Below, piece after piece: positions 18,612 to 27,448 of a stretch of 47,133 nucleotides of DNA. Origin of the DNA: Clostridiaceae bacterium (GTDB lineage: Bacteria; Bacillota; Clostridia; Saccharofermentanales; DTU023). The stretch is from NCBI GenBank assembly GCA_012799825.1, contig JAAZKK010000072.1:1-47133 (forward strand). Reading direction: 5' to 3'. How positions within the stretch are numbered: the stretch's first letter is position 1; every line of letters starts with the position of its first letter. The notes under the pieces were generated by a model. The model searched no databases, was not told where the DNA came from, and was given only the letters and a program-made list of their open reading frames with translations. The position numbers and the translations under genes are program-made.

Positions 18612-18620
18612 ATTTTAACA
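18612..18620 (-). promoter_or_regulatory. Extended -10 candidate for the lipoprotein gene
   Basis: TGT-TAAAAT on the minus strand in the 63-bp gap shared with tmcAL. The predicted start of transcription near 18605 leaves no room for a ribosome binding site before an ATG at 18600, which supports the later start at 18588. Confidence 0.35.
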
Positions 18621-18663
18621 TCATGAGGTTGTGTTGTGGTACGAGTGGAGGATATCGTAAAAA

Positions 18664-19944
18664 ATGGACACCTGCGGACTCATCGCGGAATACAATCCGC
18701 TCCATCGCGGACATCAGCGGCAATTGTCTGATCTTCGCGATAGGATAGGAAAAGATGCCGGCATCGTCATTTGTATGTCAGGTCCCTTTTGTCAACAGGG
18801 CGTACCCGCCTTGCTTGATAAGGGTGTAAGGGCTGAGCTTGCACTTCGCGCAGGAGCCGATCTCGTGCTGGAACTTCCCCAGACTTTTGCGACAGATTCA
18901 GCAGAGCGCTTTGCCGAAGGGGCGATTGAGACATTACTTGCGACCGGTGTCGTCCGATCGCTCGCATATGGAACAGAATATCCCGATAAGATTGACACTA
19001 TAAAAGCACTCGGCGCTTTTTTTGCGGAGGAATCACCTGAATTTCGCTCAAAACTTAAAGAAGAGCTCCGCACCGGCCTCAGCTATGCCGAAGCAAGATC
19101 GAACGCAGCTGCTCGTTGGATCGAAGATGCTGACACTCTTCTCCAGTCCCCGAACACAATTCTTTCCATAGAGTATGAAAAGGCGTTTATGCGCCTGTTG
19201 AAGGATGATATTGTTCTTCCTACTTACGCGCTCCCTCTATTCAACAAGGAAGAGTGGTCATCAAGAAATGTGCGCGCCATCGTCGAACAACGGTTCGACA
19301 GAGAGTGCGGTCTTCTTTTGCCGGAAAACTACTGGCCCCTTCTTAATGAATTGCTCCCGATTCTGCCGTCCCCGTCCACCGCCGCTGTCATGCGAGCGGC
19401 AATCGAAGGCCGCGGATTGGTCACGACATATGCCTTGGCAAGACATACGTTACTTTCCCCTCTCTTACGCGATATCGATCAGCTGAAGACAATCCGAGGC
19501 ATGCAGGGCGGATTGGCCGAGCGAGTGGTTAACGTCCTTGCCGACACGACTTTTGATCATGTGATAACTTCGCGCTATGAAAAGGCTCCGTCCGAATTGA
19601 CCTCTGCTCAGATCATCGCGACGCGTGTCTTTCCGACATCCCGCGTTCGCCGTGCACTCCTATCCGTCGCGCTTAACATCCGATCGGACGATGTCGCCCT
19701 CACTGAGGCAAAACCGCATTACATCCGCGTCCTAGGCTTTACTAAGAGAGGACAGCGCCTCCTCTCTTTCATGAGGCATACATCGGAACTCCCCGTCATC
19801 ACGATCGCGTCTCAATTCAAAAACCTAGTTTCCGATGAGGCAAAGCGTCAAGCACAACTTGATCTTTTTGCACAGTCACTTTGGAACGCCCTTGCGGGAC
19901 TTTCTTGTAACGGTGAAATTCAACGTATTCCGATCTCCGTATGA
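18664..19944 (+). CDS. tmcAL: tRNA(Met) cytidine acetate ligase TmcAL (YlbM family)
   Basis: 426 residues. The nucleotidyltransferase signature NPLHRGH (11-17, HxGH) comes right after the N-terminal strand GLIAEY, followed by MSGPFCQQG and RAELALRAGADLVLELP. This is the pattern of YlbM/TmcAL, which activates acetate with ATP and acetylates C34 of elongator tRNA-Met. GGAGG lies 11 nt upstream of the ATG. It is followed after 38 bp by tyrS on the same strand, so the two tRNA-related genes are probably co-transcribed. Confidence 0.93.
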   Translation: MDTCGLIAEYNPLHRGHQRQLSDLRDRIGKDAGIVICMSGPFCQQGVPALLDKGVRAELALRAGADLVLELPQTFATDSAERFAEGAIETLLATGVVRSLAYGTEYPDKIDTIKALGAFFAEESPEFRSKLKEELRTGLSYAEARSNAAARWIEDADTLLQSPNTILSIEYEKAFMRLLKDDIVLPTYALPLFNKEEWSSRNVRAIVEQRFDRECGLLLPENYWPLLNELLPILPSPSTAAVMRAAIEGRGLVTTYALARHTLLSPLLRDIDQLKTIRGMQGGLAERVVNVLADTTFDHVITSRYEKAPSELTSAQIIATRVFPTSRVRRALLSVALNIRSDDVALTEAKPHYIRVLGFTKRGQRLLSFMRHTSELPVITIASQFKNLVSDEAKRQAQLDLFAQSLWNALAGLSCNGEIQRIPISV

Positions 19945-19982
19945 TAAAGTGTATAAGCAAGCAATGATAGGAGGAAGCATCT

Positions 19983-21209
19983 ATGACGAATAACGTCTAC
20001 GACATGCTGAATGAACGTGATTTTATCGCACAGGTCACACACGAGGACGAAGTGCGCGACTACCTTACAAAGAAAGGATCGACTTTTTACATCGGGTTTG
20101 ATCCGACGGCAGATAGCCTGCACGCGGGACACCTTGTCCAGATCATGGTTATGCGCCACCTGCAACAGGCCGGTCTGCGCCCTATCGCACTGATGGGTGA
20201 AGGAACGGGCCATATCGGAGATCCCAGTGATCGCACCGACATGCGCTCCATCATGTCGTCTGAAACCATTCGACATAACGTCGATTGCTTCGTACAGCAG
20301 ATGAGCCGACTGCTCGATTTTTCAGAGGACGGCGTAATCCTTGAGAATAATGCAAAATGGCTACTTTCTCTTAATTACGTCGACTTTATCCGCGACGTGG
20401 GACCGCACTTTACCGTCAATCGCATGCTTGCCGCAGATTGTTACCGTCAGCGCATGGATCGCGGTCTATCCTTCTTAGAATTCAACTACATGATCATGCA
20501 AGCCTATGACTTTCTTATGCTTTTTAGAACGAGGGGATGCCGTCTCCAAGTCGGCGGTGACGATCAATGGTCAAACATCATCGCCGGCTCCGAACTGATC
20601 CGAAAAAAAGAAGGAGAAGCGGCATGGGGTCTTACGTTTCGTCTTTTGACGACAAGCAGCGGTCAAAAAATGGGTAAGACGGCCTCCGGCGCCCTTTGGC
20701 TTGACGAACGCAAATGCTCCGTTTATGACTTCTACCAGTACTGGAGAAACGTGGATGACGCTGACGTCGGAACGTGTATGCGTATGCTTACGCTCCTCCC
20801 TTTGGAAGAGATCAAATCATATGAACGCCTTGAAGGTGCCGCCATCAACGACGCGAAAAGACGTCTAGCACTTGAGATCACGACGTTAGTTCACGGACGT
20901 GACAAAGCTGAGCAAGCGGATGAAGCGGCGCGCAAGGCCTTCTCCGGCTCAGGCAACAGCGCGGCGATCCCGACTTGCCCCATATCGGAGGAAGAACGCG
21001 GCAACACTTACATCGATGTAATCGCAAGACACGGTCTTATGCCTTCAAAGAGCGAGGCGCGTCGTCTAATTCAGCAAGGCGGACTCTACGTAGAAGATCG
21101 CCAAGTAACTGATCTTTTTGAAACGCTTTCTGATGACGTATTCGATAAAGGAGAGATTGTGATACGTCTGGGTAAGAAACGCCACGTTAAACTCACGTCA
21201 AGTACTTAA
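19983..21209 (+). CDS. tyrS: Tyrosyl-tRNA synthetase
   Basis: 408 residues. Class I signature 1 is HAGH (47-50) after GFDPTADSL, and signature 2 is KMGKT (a KMSKS variant) near residue 230. VGGDDQWSNI and QAYDF identify the tyrosine pocket. A C-terminal S4 domain begins at about 345 (LMPSKSEARRLIQQGGLYV). AGGAGGAAG precedes the ATG. It charges tRNA-Tyr in the cytoplasm. No T-box leader fits in the 38 bp after tmcAL. The stop codon lies within an 18-bp tandem repeat. Confidence 0.98.
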   Translation: MTNNVYDMLNERDFIAQVTHEDEVRDYLTKKGSTFYIGFDPTADSLHAGHLVQIMVMRHLQQAGLRPIALMGEGTGHIGDPSDRTDMRSIMSSETIRHNVDCFVQQMSRLLDFSEDGVILENNAKWLLSLNYVDFIRDVGPHFTVNRMLAADCYRQRMDRGLSFLEFNYMIMQAYDFLMLFRTRGCRLQVGGDDQWSNIIAGSELIRKKEGEAAWGLTFRLLTTSSGQKMGKTASGALWLDERKCSVYDFYQYWRNVDDADVGTCMRMLTLLPLEEIKSYERLEGAAINDAKRRLALEITTLVHGRDKAEQADEAARKAFSGSGNSAAIPTCPISEEERGNTYIDVIARHGLMPSKSEARRLIQQGGLYVEDRQVTDLFETLSDDVFDKGEIVIRLGKKRHVKLTSST

Positions 21210-21241
21210 ATACAAACATCACCTTAAATACAAACATCACA
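21206..21241. repeat. Tandem 18-bp repeat at the tyrS stop codon
   Basis: TTAAATACAAACATCACM occurs twice head to tail, differing only at the last base. The first copy begins at the tyrS stop. It fills nearly the whole 41-bp gap between convergent tyrS and rpe, where no obvious terminator hairpin is seen. Confidence 0.85.
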
Positions 21242-21250
21242 AAGAATCGA

Positions 21251-22003
21251 TTATTTACCCTTTGAGGTCAGGCGTTCGCTGTGCGCACGTCGCATTGCCG
21301 TGCGCATATTTTCAGCTGCTGCCGCGGGGTCATCAGCGCCGAAAATGGCCGATCCTGCCACCACCATATCGGCTCCTGCATATACCAGTTCTTCGACATT
21401 GGATATATTGATGCCTCCATCTATCTGAAGGCGAACATCGCAGTCTGAAGCGTCAATCATGGCGCGCGCCTGTTCGATTTTCTCTTTAATCTGAGGAATA
21501 AACGATTGGCCGCCAAACCCCGGATTGACCGTCATAAGCAACAACATGTCCAGATCAGGAAGCACCCAACGTATGTGATCTAAAGGTGTTGCAGGATTCA
21601 GAGCGACTCCGGAAAAACAGCCCAGCTTGCGAATTTCAGACAACGTACGCTGCAAATGGGTCACAGTCTCTACATGAACAACGATCACAAGAGCTCCGGC
21701 TCGAGCAAATGACCGCAACATATCGCTTGACGGATACTCTACCATCAAATGCGTATCTAATGGTAGCGACGTCTGTGAGGCAAGACATTCTAAGACAGGT
21801 GCCCCAAAAGAGAGGTTCGGAACAAAACGACCGTCCATAACATCACAGTGAATCACATCAGCCACATCTTCAATAGCGTGAACCGACGACGCTAAATTGG
21901 CCAAATCACATGACAATATCGAAGGGCAAAGAAGCGGCTTCGAGCGGTCAAGAAAAGAAGCTCGATGTCGCGTTCGGATGTCATGATCAGACACGGTGTT
22001 CAT
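21251..22003 (-). CDS. rpe: Ribulose-phosphate 3-epimerase
   Basis: 250 residues, a TIM-barrel metalloenzyme interconverting ribulose-5-phosphate and xylulose-5-phosphate. Motifs are LLCPSILSCDLANL, HCDVMDGRFVPNLSFG, HLMVE, MTVNPGFGGQSFI and QIDGGIN. There is an N-terminal extension of about 22 residues compared with most Rpe, but the ATG at 22003 has an excellent GGAGG four bases upstream. Its ATGA overlaps the kinase stop codon, so the start is well supported. The kinase-rpe adjacency is common in Bacillota, usually with rsgA in between; rsgA is missing here. Confidence 0.97.
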   Translation of the reverse strand: MNTVSDHDIRTRHRASFLDRSKPLLCPSILSCDLANLASSVHAIEDVADVIHCDVMDGRFVPNLSFGAPVLECLASQTSLPLDTHLMVEYPSSDMLRSFARAGALVIVVHVETVTHLQRTLSEIRKLGCFSGVALNPATPLDHIRWVLPDLDMLLLMTVNPGFGGQSFIPQIKEKIEQARAMIDASDCDVRLQIDGGINISNVEELVYAGADMVVAGSAIFGADDPAAAAENMRTAMRRAHSERLTSKGK

Positions 22004-24177
22004 GATTCCTCCGTTGCATCTGTGCTCGTCGTCGTTGTTGTCGATGATTCTGTCGTTGTTGTTGTCGTCGTTGTTGTCGATGATTCTGTCGTTGTTGTCG
22101 TTGTAGTCTCAGGTGTCGTTGTTGTCGTTGTCTCCGGCGGAGGCGTTGTCGTGGGCGTGATATAGTGCTGATAATCCTCGTACGACCCGTAAATCAGTTC
22201 GGGAGGTTCCGACAACATAAAGGTTACGCCGGGCTCCGTCACTTGTTCGATGATATAAATACTATCCCAGTCTTCCCTTTTGTTGACGTCGAGCGAAGTC
22301 GTCGAACCGGAAATCTGCCTAAGATTGATTTGGTGTACGCCAAGCGATGACAACTGCTTCTGAGCCTCTCTCAAAGTTTTTCCGCGAAGAAGCGGCATAA
22401 TAGCGGAGACAGGTTGAGTCGTCGGATTCAGAACGTTATATAGATCTTGCGCCGTTCCGACTACAAAATGAACCAGCGTATTCGGCGGCACTTTCTCATT
22501 GGGAGCCGGACGCTGACTGATAACAAACTTATCGTTATCAGGGACCGGTCTTCCCGTATAGGATTCTTCGCCTCCCAAGACCAAAGAATGGCTGCTCAAC
22601 AGGTTGATCGCCTCGTTGTAGCGCTTATGAGTGCAATTCGGAACGACAACTTCGGAGGCGCCCGAACTGTACACAAGTTCAATCAACGAACCCATCGCCA
22701 CCGGGGTGCCGGGCTCAGGAATCATTTCTATGATTTCATTGACTGGCACCGTATCCGAAGGCTCACGAGTAAGTTTAATTAGGAAACCGAGTGTGCGCAA
22801 TTGCTGCTCCGCAAGAGCGACCGTTTTCCCAACAAGATCGGGAACCTCAATCGATTCTCGACCAAGAGAAATATAGAGAGTCAATGTCATGCCGCGCGGA
22901 TCGATTTTTAAAGTGCCATCCGATTCCGGATCCTGTTTAAAAATAATATCCGGAAGCACGGTCTCATTTTCCTCATATTCTCGGACGATCTTCATTCCCG
23001 CGCTTTCCAGAATATTTAACTCATTTGCGATGTCGTTGATGTTGGAACCATTAAAGTTGTTGAGGACAATCTGTCCCACGCTCGGCATTTTGCCGTCACT
23101 TCTCGTAAATCGTCGAACTAACCACACCGTAAGTAAGGCAAGTAGGGCGATGGCAACCGCGACAACGGTAACAGCAATCGCTGTATCGCGATATCGACTC
23201 GAACGGCGTTTATTATATGTACGTTCAATATCACGCAGGCGACTGAAGTGCGATTCGCCGTTCTGTACGCTAAGCGCCGATGTCGAATCTCCATCCCACG
23301 TTGAGGCTGTCCTCGGAATGACACCGTAAATTCCGTTCGGGTCAATCATGAAAGCATCAAGCTCATCTACGAATTCTTGAGCAGATTGATAACGCGCGTC
23401 GGGATTTTTCTGGATAGCGCGATGAATGATGCGATCAAGAGCAGGCGGTAGAGAGCGTACGATGGTGGACGGCGGAGGAGCCATTTCTTGCAAATGTTTG
23501 ATCGCGATAGCAACCGAAGATTCTCCGTCAAAAGGAAGTTTTGCCGTCAACATTTCATAGAAAACGATGCCCAACGCGTAGAGGTCGGAACGCGCCGTGA
23601 CTTTGCCGCCGCGCGCCTGTTCAGGAGAAAAATAATGCACTGAGCCCATCACAATACCACCGGTCAACGTAATCGTGTTGGCACTTGAGGCGCGAGCGAT
23701 ACCGAAGTCCGTTACTTTTGCCGACATGTCCGGTGTGATCAGTATGTTTTGCGGTTTGATATCGCGATGGATCACTTCGTGTTCATGTGCGTGTTCCAGC
23801 GCGAGTCCTATCTGGATGGCAAGAGGTGTCGCTATGTGGTAATCTAGGGCACCATGTTTTTGTATCAATTCTTTTAGAGTAATACCCTCTATGTATTCTT
23901 GCGCGATATAACGAATTCCGTCACGAGAACCATAATCAAGTACGCGGACAATATTCGGATGATTAAGGCTTGCTGCCGCACGCGCTTCAGTGGCGAATCG
24001 GCGCACAAACTCCGGATCATCGGCAAGATCGCCATGCATCACTTTAAGCGCGACCTCGGTATGATTGACAAGGTCGAGCGCAAGATAAACAGTCGCCATA
24101 CCGCCTTGTCCGAGCATTTTGATAACGCGGTAACGATCCGCGACAATAACCCCGTTCGTGAACGGTTGAACCACCAT
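22000..24177 (-). CDS. prkC: PASTA-domain Ser/Thr protein kinase (PrkC/Stk1-type)
   Basis: 725 residues. The Hanks-type kinase domain spans about 15-275: glycine loop MLGQGGMATVYLA, K45, HRDIKPQN with D139, and DFG with D157. A basic juxtamembrane stretch precedes one membrane segment at 332-354. About four PASTA-like repeats follow outside the cell (about 360-665), the second being the clearest (EVPDLVGKTVALAEQQL). The last roughly 54 residues are almost only Thr, Pro, Ser and Glu. Such kinases sense muropeptides or lipid II and regulate wall growth and division. AGGAGG lies five bases before the ATG. It is downstream of its phosphatase and overlaps rpe. Confidence 0.97.
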   Translation of the reverse strand: MVVQPFTNGVIVADRYRVIKMLGQGGMATVYLALDLVNHTEVALKVMHGDLADDPEFVRRFATEARAAASLNHPNIVRVLDYGSRDGIRYIAQEYIEGITLKELIQKHGALDYHIATPLAIQIGLALEHAHEHEVIHRDIKPQNILITPDMSAKVTDFGIARASSANTITLTGGIVMGSVHYFSPEQARGGKVTARSDLYALGIVFYEMLTAKLPFDGESSVAIAIKHLQEMAPPPSTIVRSLPPALDRIIHRAIQKNPDARYQSAQEFVDELDAFMIDPNGIYGVIPRTASTWDGDSTSALSVQNGESHFSRLRDIERTYNKRRSSRYRDTAIAVTVVAVAIALLALLTVWLVRRFTRSDGKMPSVGQIVLNNFNGSNINDIANELNILESAGMKIVREYEENETVLPDIIFKQDPESDGTLKIDPRGMTLTLYISLGRESIEVPDLVGKTVALAEQQLRTLGFLIKLTREPSDTVPVNEIIEMIPEPGTPVAMGSLIELVYSSGASEVVVPNCTHKRYNEAINLLSSHSLVLGGEESYTGRPVPDNDKFVISQRPAPNEKVPPNTLVHFVVGTAQDLYNVLNPTTQPVSAIMPLLRGKTLREAQKQLSSLGVHQINLRQISGSTTSLDVNKREDWDSIYIIEQVTEPGVTFMLSEPPELIYGSYEDYQHYITPTTTPPPETTTTTTPETTTTTTTESSTTTTTTTTTESSTTTTTSTDATEES
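22020..22155. repeat. Low-complexity Thr-codon repeat at the kinase 3' end
   Basis: Reiterated ACN codons (read as GTTGTTGTCG on the plus strand), including two copies of a segment containing GATGATTCTGTCG. It encodes the Thr-rich tail. Such arrays change length easily by slippage. Confidence 0.8.
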
Positions 24178-24189
24178 GCATACCTCCTG

Positions 24190-24939
24190 TCAGGCAAACA
24201 CAACCAAAGCGGTCACGTTGTCCGGCGCTCCTTCGCGCAAGACCTGTTCAATTAGCGATGTGACGACGTCGTTCGGCGTTTTACCTGTTCGCAACGTCTT
24301 TTCGATCGCCTTAAATGGAAGGAAACCGTGTAACCCGTCCGTAGCCAGCAACAGACGGTCCTCCGGTTTCAGGTCAAGATGCAGGATTTCCGGCCTGACA
24401 TATTCCGGATAACCGAGCGCTTGCGTCAAAATATGACGTTTAGGATGCAAGACACTCTCCTCTTCCGTCAGCTTACCCATAGCAACCATTTCATTTACAT
24501 ACGTATGATCGCTTGTCATCTTTTCCAAAACGCCGTCGCGCATACGGTAAAGCCGGCTATCTCCTATATGCGCGACGAAGCAGCTTTGATTGTAGATCGC
24601 TGCCAACGTCATTGTGGTTCCCATTCCCTCGTTCTCTTTCGTTTCAAGGGACTTTAAATAGACTTTGATATTCGTCTTTTGTATGGCACCATCAAGCGAT
24701 TTACGGATCGCCTCCGGATGATTGTCGGGAGGAAGATATTTGCGCAGATAGGAAAGCACATAATCGACTGCCGTTTGGCTCGCAAGCTCGCCGTGCCGGT
24801 GTCCGCCGAGTCCGTCGGCCACGACAAAGAGAAGTGGCCACGTCCCTTCACGCACATCCACGGCAAAAGCATCCTCGTTATTCTTGCGCACGAGTCCGGC
24901 GTCTGATAAACCTTTGTAAGCGATGCGATCGCTCTGCAT
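24190..24939 (-). CDS. prpC: PP2C-type Ser/Thr protein phosphatase (PrpC/Stp)
   Basis: 249 residues from the ATG at 24939, which has GGGAG nine bases upstream. The frame remains open to a weak TTG at 24999, and the ATG at 24948 is too close to the same ribosome binding site. PP2C metal-binding motifs are present: SDAGLVRKNNED, VADGLGGHRHGE, HIGDSRLYR, and the C-terminal DNVTALVV. It removes phosphate from targets of the adjacent PASTA kinase. The stop is 12 bp before the kinase ATG, so the two are co-expressed from the promoter near 25110. Confidence 0.95.
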   Translation of the reverse strand: MQSDRIAYKGLSDAGLVRKNNEDAFAVDVREGTWPLLFVVADGLGGHRHGELASQTAVDYVLSYLRKYLPPDNHPEAIRKSLDGAIQKTNIKVYLKSLETKENEGMGTTMTLAAIYNQSCFVAHIGDSRLYRMRDGVLEKMTSDHTYVNEMVAMGKLTEEESVLHPKRHILTQALGYPEYVRPEILHLDLKPEDRLLLATDGLHGFLPFKAIEKTLRTGKTPNDVVTSLIEQVLREGAPDNVTALVVFA

Positions 24940-25095
24940 GACATTCATCTCCCGCTTGCTGTCACGTGATGGCTCGCTATCCGTTGCCCTCTCCCCCAAC
25001 CGTTGAAGAAGTAAATATCACCTGTATCGTCGTACCTCATTTCAGGTAAAAAGACAAACGAAATTGAGCGAACAATTCATCCCGCTTAAAGTGAA

Positions 25096-25124
25096 ATTGT
25101 ATCATCTCGGCGTACAGACCGCAA
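25096..25124 (-). promoter_or_regulatory. Promoter of the phosphatase-kinase-rpe operon
   Basis: TTGCGG (25124-25119), 17-bp spacer, TACAAT (25101-25096) on the minus strand, in the gap after rsmB. It gives a leader of about 150 nt to the preferred phosphatase start. Confidence 0.65.
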
Positions 25125-25158
25125 CTTGAGGGCATTTACACTCGAAGGACGCATCGGC

Positions 25159-26565
25159 TCAGGTTCTCATACGACGAAGACGCGCTATAAAAAAACCGTC
25201 TGAATTCATGTCAGGCGGCATAAGTAGAACCGCCCCCGGCAAGCGTGTTGACACCATATGGCGTACAGGCAGCGGAAGATCCTGCGTCAGGTCTTCCAGT
25301 GCGAACTCACGTCCCTCAGGAGATGTGAGAAACATTTGAATCTGAGCTTCATTTTCCATAGGCGAAAGAGTACACGTCGAATATATAAGCGTCCCGCCGA
25401 TCGCCGTTGCCTTAGCGCCGCATCTCAAGATAGATTGCTGCAACGGCAGCAGTCGTTCGATGGTTTCCAAATTCACACGCGACCGGATTTCCGGTCGTTT
25501 CGAAAGCAATCCGAGACCGCTGCAAGGCACATCGCAAAGAACTCGATCAAAAGACTTGTCCCATGTGGAAGGAAGTCTGGATGCATCAAGGCAAAGACAC
25601 GAGACATTGACGTGGCCGCGACGCTTCATTGAGGAAAGAAGATGATCCGTCCGCTCGGGTGAAACGTCACACGCGGTCACTTCTGCCTCATCGCCGGTGA
25701 TCTCGGCAAGATAAGCCGTTTTCCCGCCGGGAGCGGCGCAACAATCGAGAATGCGATCTTTTTTACGTGCTCCGAGGAGCTGTGCGGCCAGCATCGCAGA
25801 CTGCGATTGCAAACTAAAAAGCCCCTCACGGTATGCGGTAAGTTGGGTCACATCGCGCCCCATTGGCGTTAACGCGTGAGCATAGTCAGGCCAAAGCAGA
25901 CATTGCGGATACCAAGAAGCTGTCTCTTGTCCTTCAAGCCACGTCTGAAATTCTTGTTGACGCCTCAGATCGGGACGTATTGCAAGGAAAGGAGGAGAGG
26001 TTTTCGACCATGCGCCGATCCGCTGGGCTCGCTCTTTTCCATGCCATGCTATAAAGAGCCGGTAGAGTTCCTCCGGCAAACCGAATAATAAAGCGTCGGC
26101 AGCGTCGTTATCCTCCGGGAGCTCAGGTTTAGAGCGCGCCAAACGACGCATAATGCCGTTTACAAAACCTGTCGCTCGTTTTCCTACTAAAAGACGGGTA
26201 AGGCGCACGCTTTCATCGCATGCCGCTCTTGGCGGAACGTGGAAAGAAAAATATAGTTGCCAGACACCTGCTCTCAAAATGGCGCGCACCCAAGGTTCAA
26301 GCGATGCGAGAGGACGTTTTGAGACCGACGAAATGGCATAATCGATTATTGGCAGGTCGCTTAACGTCCCCCACACCATCGCCGACACAAATGCTCGATC
26401 GCGTGCGTCGAGTTCACACGACGCCAGATGTCGCGACGCACTTTCATTTGAAAATGCGCCGTCATCCGTCACTTCACGGATGATTGTCACAGCAGCCTTG
26501 CGCGCTGGATCTTGTCGTTCGCGCTTTGCGGAGCGCGCTTTATCATGTCGTCTTCGTTGACTCAT
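25159..26565 (-). CDS. rsmB: 16S rRNA (cytosine-967-C5) methyltransferase RsmB
   Basis: 468 residues with an N-terminal NusB-like RNA-binding domain (about 20-150) and a C-terminal SAM-dependent methyltransferase. The SAM motif is DCCAAPGGKTAYLAE, and the catalytic cysteine lies in DVPCSGLGLLSKRPEIR, with a second conserved Cys in YSTCTLSPMENE. Two-domain architecture and length fit RsmB rather than the shorter RsmF-like enzymes. The ATG at 26565 lacks a clear ribosome binding site. It lies 45 bp after the zinc protease gene and close to fmt and def, as in many Bacillota. Confidence 0.96.
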   Translation of the reverse strand: MSQRRRHDKARSAKRERQDPARKAAVTIIREVTDDGAFSNESASRHLASCELDARDRAFVSAMVWGTLSDLPIIDYAISSVSKRPLASLEPWVRAILRAGVWQLYFSFHVPPRAACDESVRLTRLLVGKRATGFVNGIMRRLARSKPELPEDNDAADALLFGLPEELYRLFIAWHGKERAQRIGAWSKTSPPFLAIRPDLRRQQEFQTWLEGQETASWYPQCLLWPDYAHALTPMGRDVTQLTAYREGLFSLQSQSAMLAAQLLGARKKDRILDCCAAPGGKTAYLAEITGDEAEVTACDVSPERTDHLLSSMKRRGHVNVSCLCLDASRLPSTWDKSFDRVLCDVPCSGLGLLSKRPEIRSRVNLETIERLLPLQQSILRCGAKATAIGGTLIYSTCTLSPMENEAQIQMFLTSPEGREFALEDLTQDLPLPVRHMVSTRLPGAVLLMPPDMNSDGFFIARLRRMRT

Positions 26566-26610
26566 GTCACACGATATTTCATCAATTGCACATACTAAGC
26601 AACAAGAAGC

Positions 26611-27294
26611 TTAACGGCGTCGAGATCTCGACATCATAACGAGGCGTAACAAGTTTATAATCGCTGCCGACGTCGCCGCGACATAGGTGAGCGAGGCAGC
26701 TGACAAGACTTTTCGCGCATACGGAATCTCATCGGGCGCAAGGATTCCCGTTCGCCCGAGCATCTGAAGGGCGCGTCGACTCGCGTTGAATTCGACCGGA
26801 AGCGTGACAATATAGAACAAGACCGCCGCGGCGAAAAGCATGATTCCCACATTGATCAGCGTCTGGCCCGCAGTGCCCGGAATAAAAAATCCGATCAATG
26901 CAATGTAAGGCCCGAGCATCGATCCGATATTCGCGACGGGAACGAGAGATGAGCGAAATTGGTTAAGCGGATAACGATCGCGTAGTTGAAGGGCGTGACC
27001 CACCTCGTGCATGGAAACGCCGAGCGCTGAGACCGACGACGAATCGTACGTCGAATCAGATAAACGAAGTACGCCCTCGCGCGGGCTAAAATGGTCGCTC
27101 AACGTGCCGGAAACGCGCTCCACGGAAATTGCCTCAAGACCGTTTTCATCCAAGACGCGGCGCGCCGCCTGCGCTCCCGTATATCCGGATCGCGCACGTA
27201 TCTGATTGTATCTCGAGAAACGCGATCGCACCAAAAACTGCGCAAACAAGCTAAAGAGCATGACGCCGATAAGCAGATAAAAATACCAGTACAT
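26611..27294 (-). CDS. YugP-like membrane zinc metallopeptidase
   Basis: 227 residues with an N-terminal membrane helix (about 3-20) and further hydrophobic segments around 120-165 and 195-220. The zinc motif HEVGHA sits in VSALGVSMHEVGHALQLRDRY, followed by the conserved NQFRSSLVPVANIGSMLGP and VEFNASRRALQML blocks of the YugP/Zn_peptidase_2 family. The physiological substrate is unknown. AGGAGAAG precedes the ATG. It sits between fmt and rsmB, a placement common in Clostridia. Confidence 0.9.
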   Translation of the reverse strand: MYWYFYLLIGVMLFSLFAQFLVRSRFSRYNQIRARSGYTGAQAARRVLDENGLEAISVERVSGTLSDHFSPREGVLRLSDSTYDSSSVSALGVSMHEVGHALQLRDRYPLNQFRSSLVPVANIGSMLGPYIALIGFFIPGTAGQTLINVGIMLFAAAVLFYIVTLPVEFNASRRALQMLGRTGILAPDEIPYARKVLSAASLTYVAATSAAIINLLRLVMMSRSRRR

Positions 27295-27314
27295 GTACTT
27301 CTCCTAATAGTTCG

Positions 27315-27330
27315 ATCGGCTTTTGCCGAT
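27315..27330. promoter_or_regulatory. Leader hairpin upstream of the YugP-like gene
   Basis: Perfect stem ATCGGC/GCCGAT with a four-base loop, about 20-35 nt before the start codon and just upstream of the ribosome binding site. It is not followed by a T-tract on the minus strand, so it is a leader structure rather than a terminator. Confidence 0.4.
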
Positions 27331-27404
27331 ACATTCTTTGTGACAGGAAGCGTATGCCTCCAAAATAATCTATCTTCTGTCGATTAATTTAATCATACGA
27401 TCTT

Positions 27405-27410
27405 ATTATA
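27405..27410 (-). promoter_or_regulatory. Candidate promoter for the YugP-like gene and rsmB
   Basis: A perfect TATAAT on the minus strand in the 154-bp gap after fmt. The -35 is weak. A T7 stretch just after the fmt stop (near 27435) may end fmt transcription but has no good stem. Confidence 0.4.
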
Positions 27411-27448
27411 GAGGTTATGTGTCGATTTCATGAAAAAAACCGTGATAT

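Noticed and set aside
21965-22165. A plus-strand ORF encoding a valine-rich repetitive protein
   Set aside because: It is the antisense of the Thr-codon repeat at the end of the PASTA kinase gene; no ribosome binding site and no independent support.
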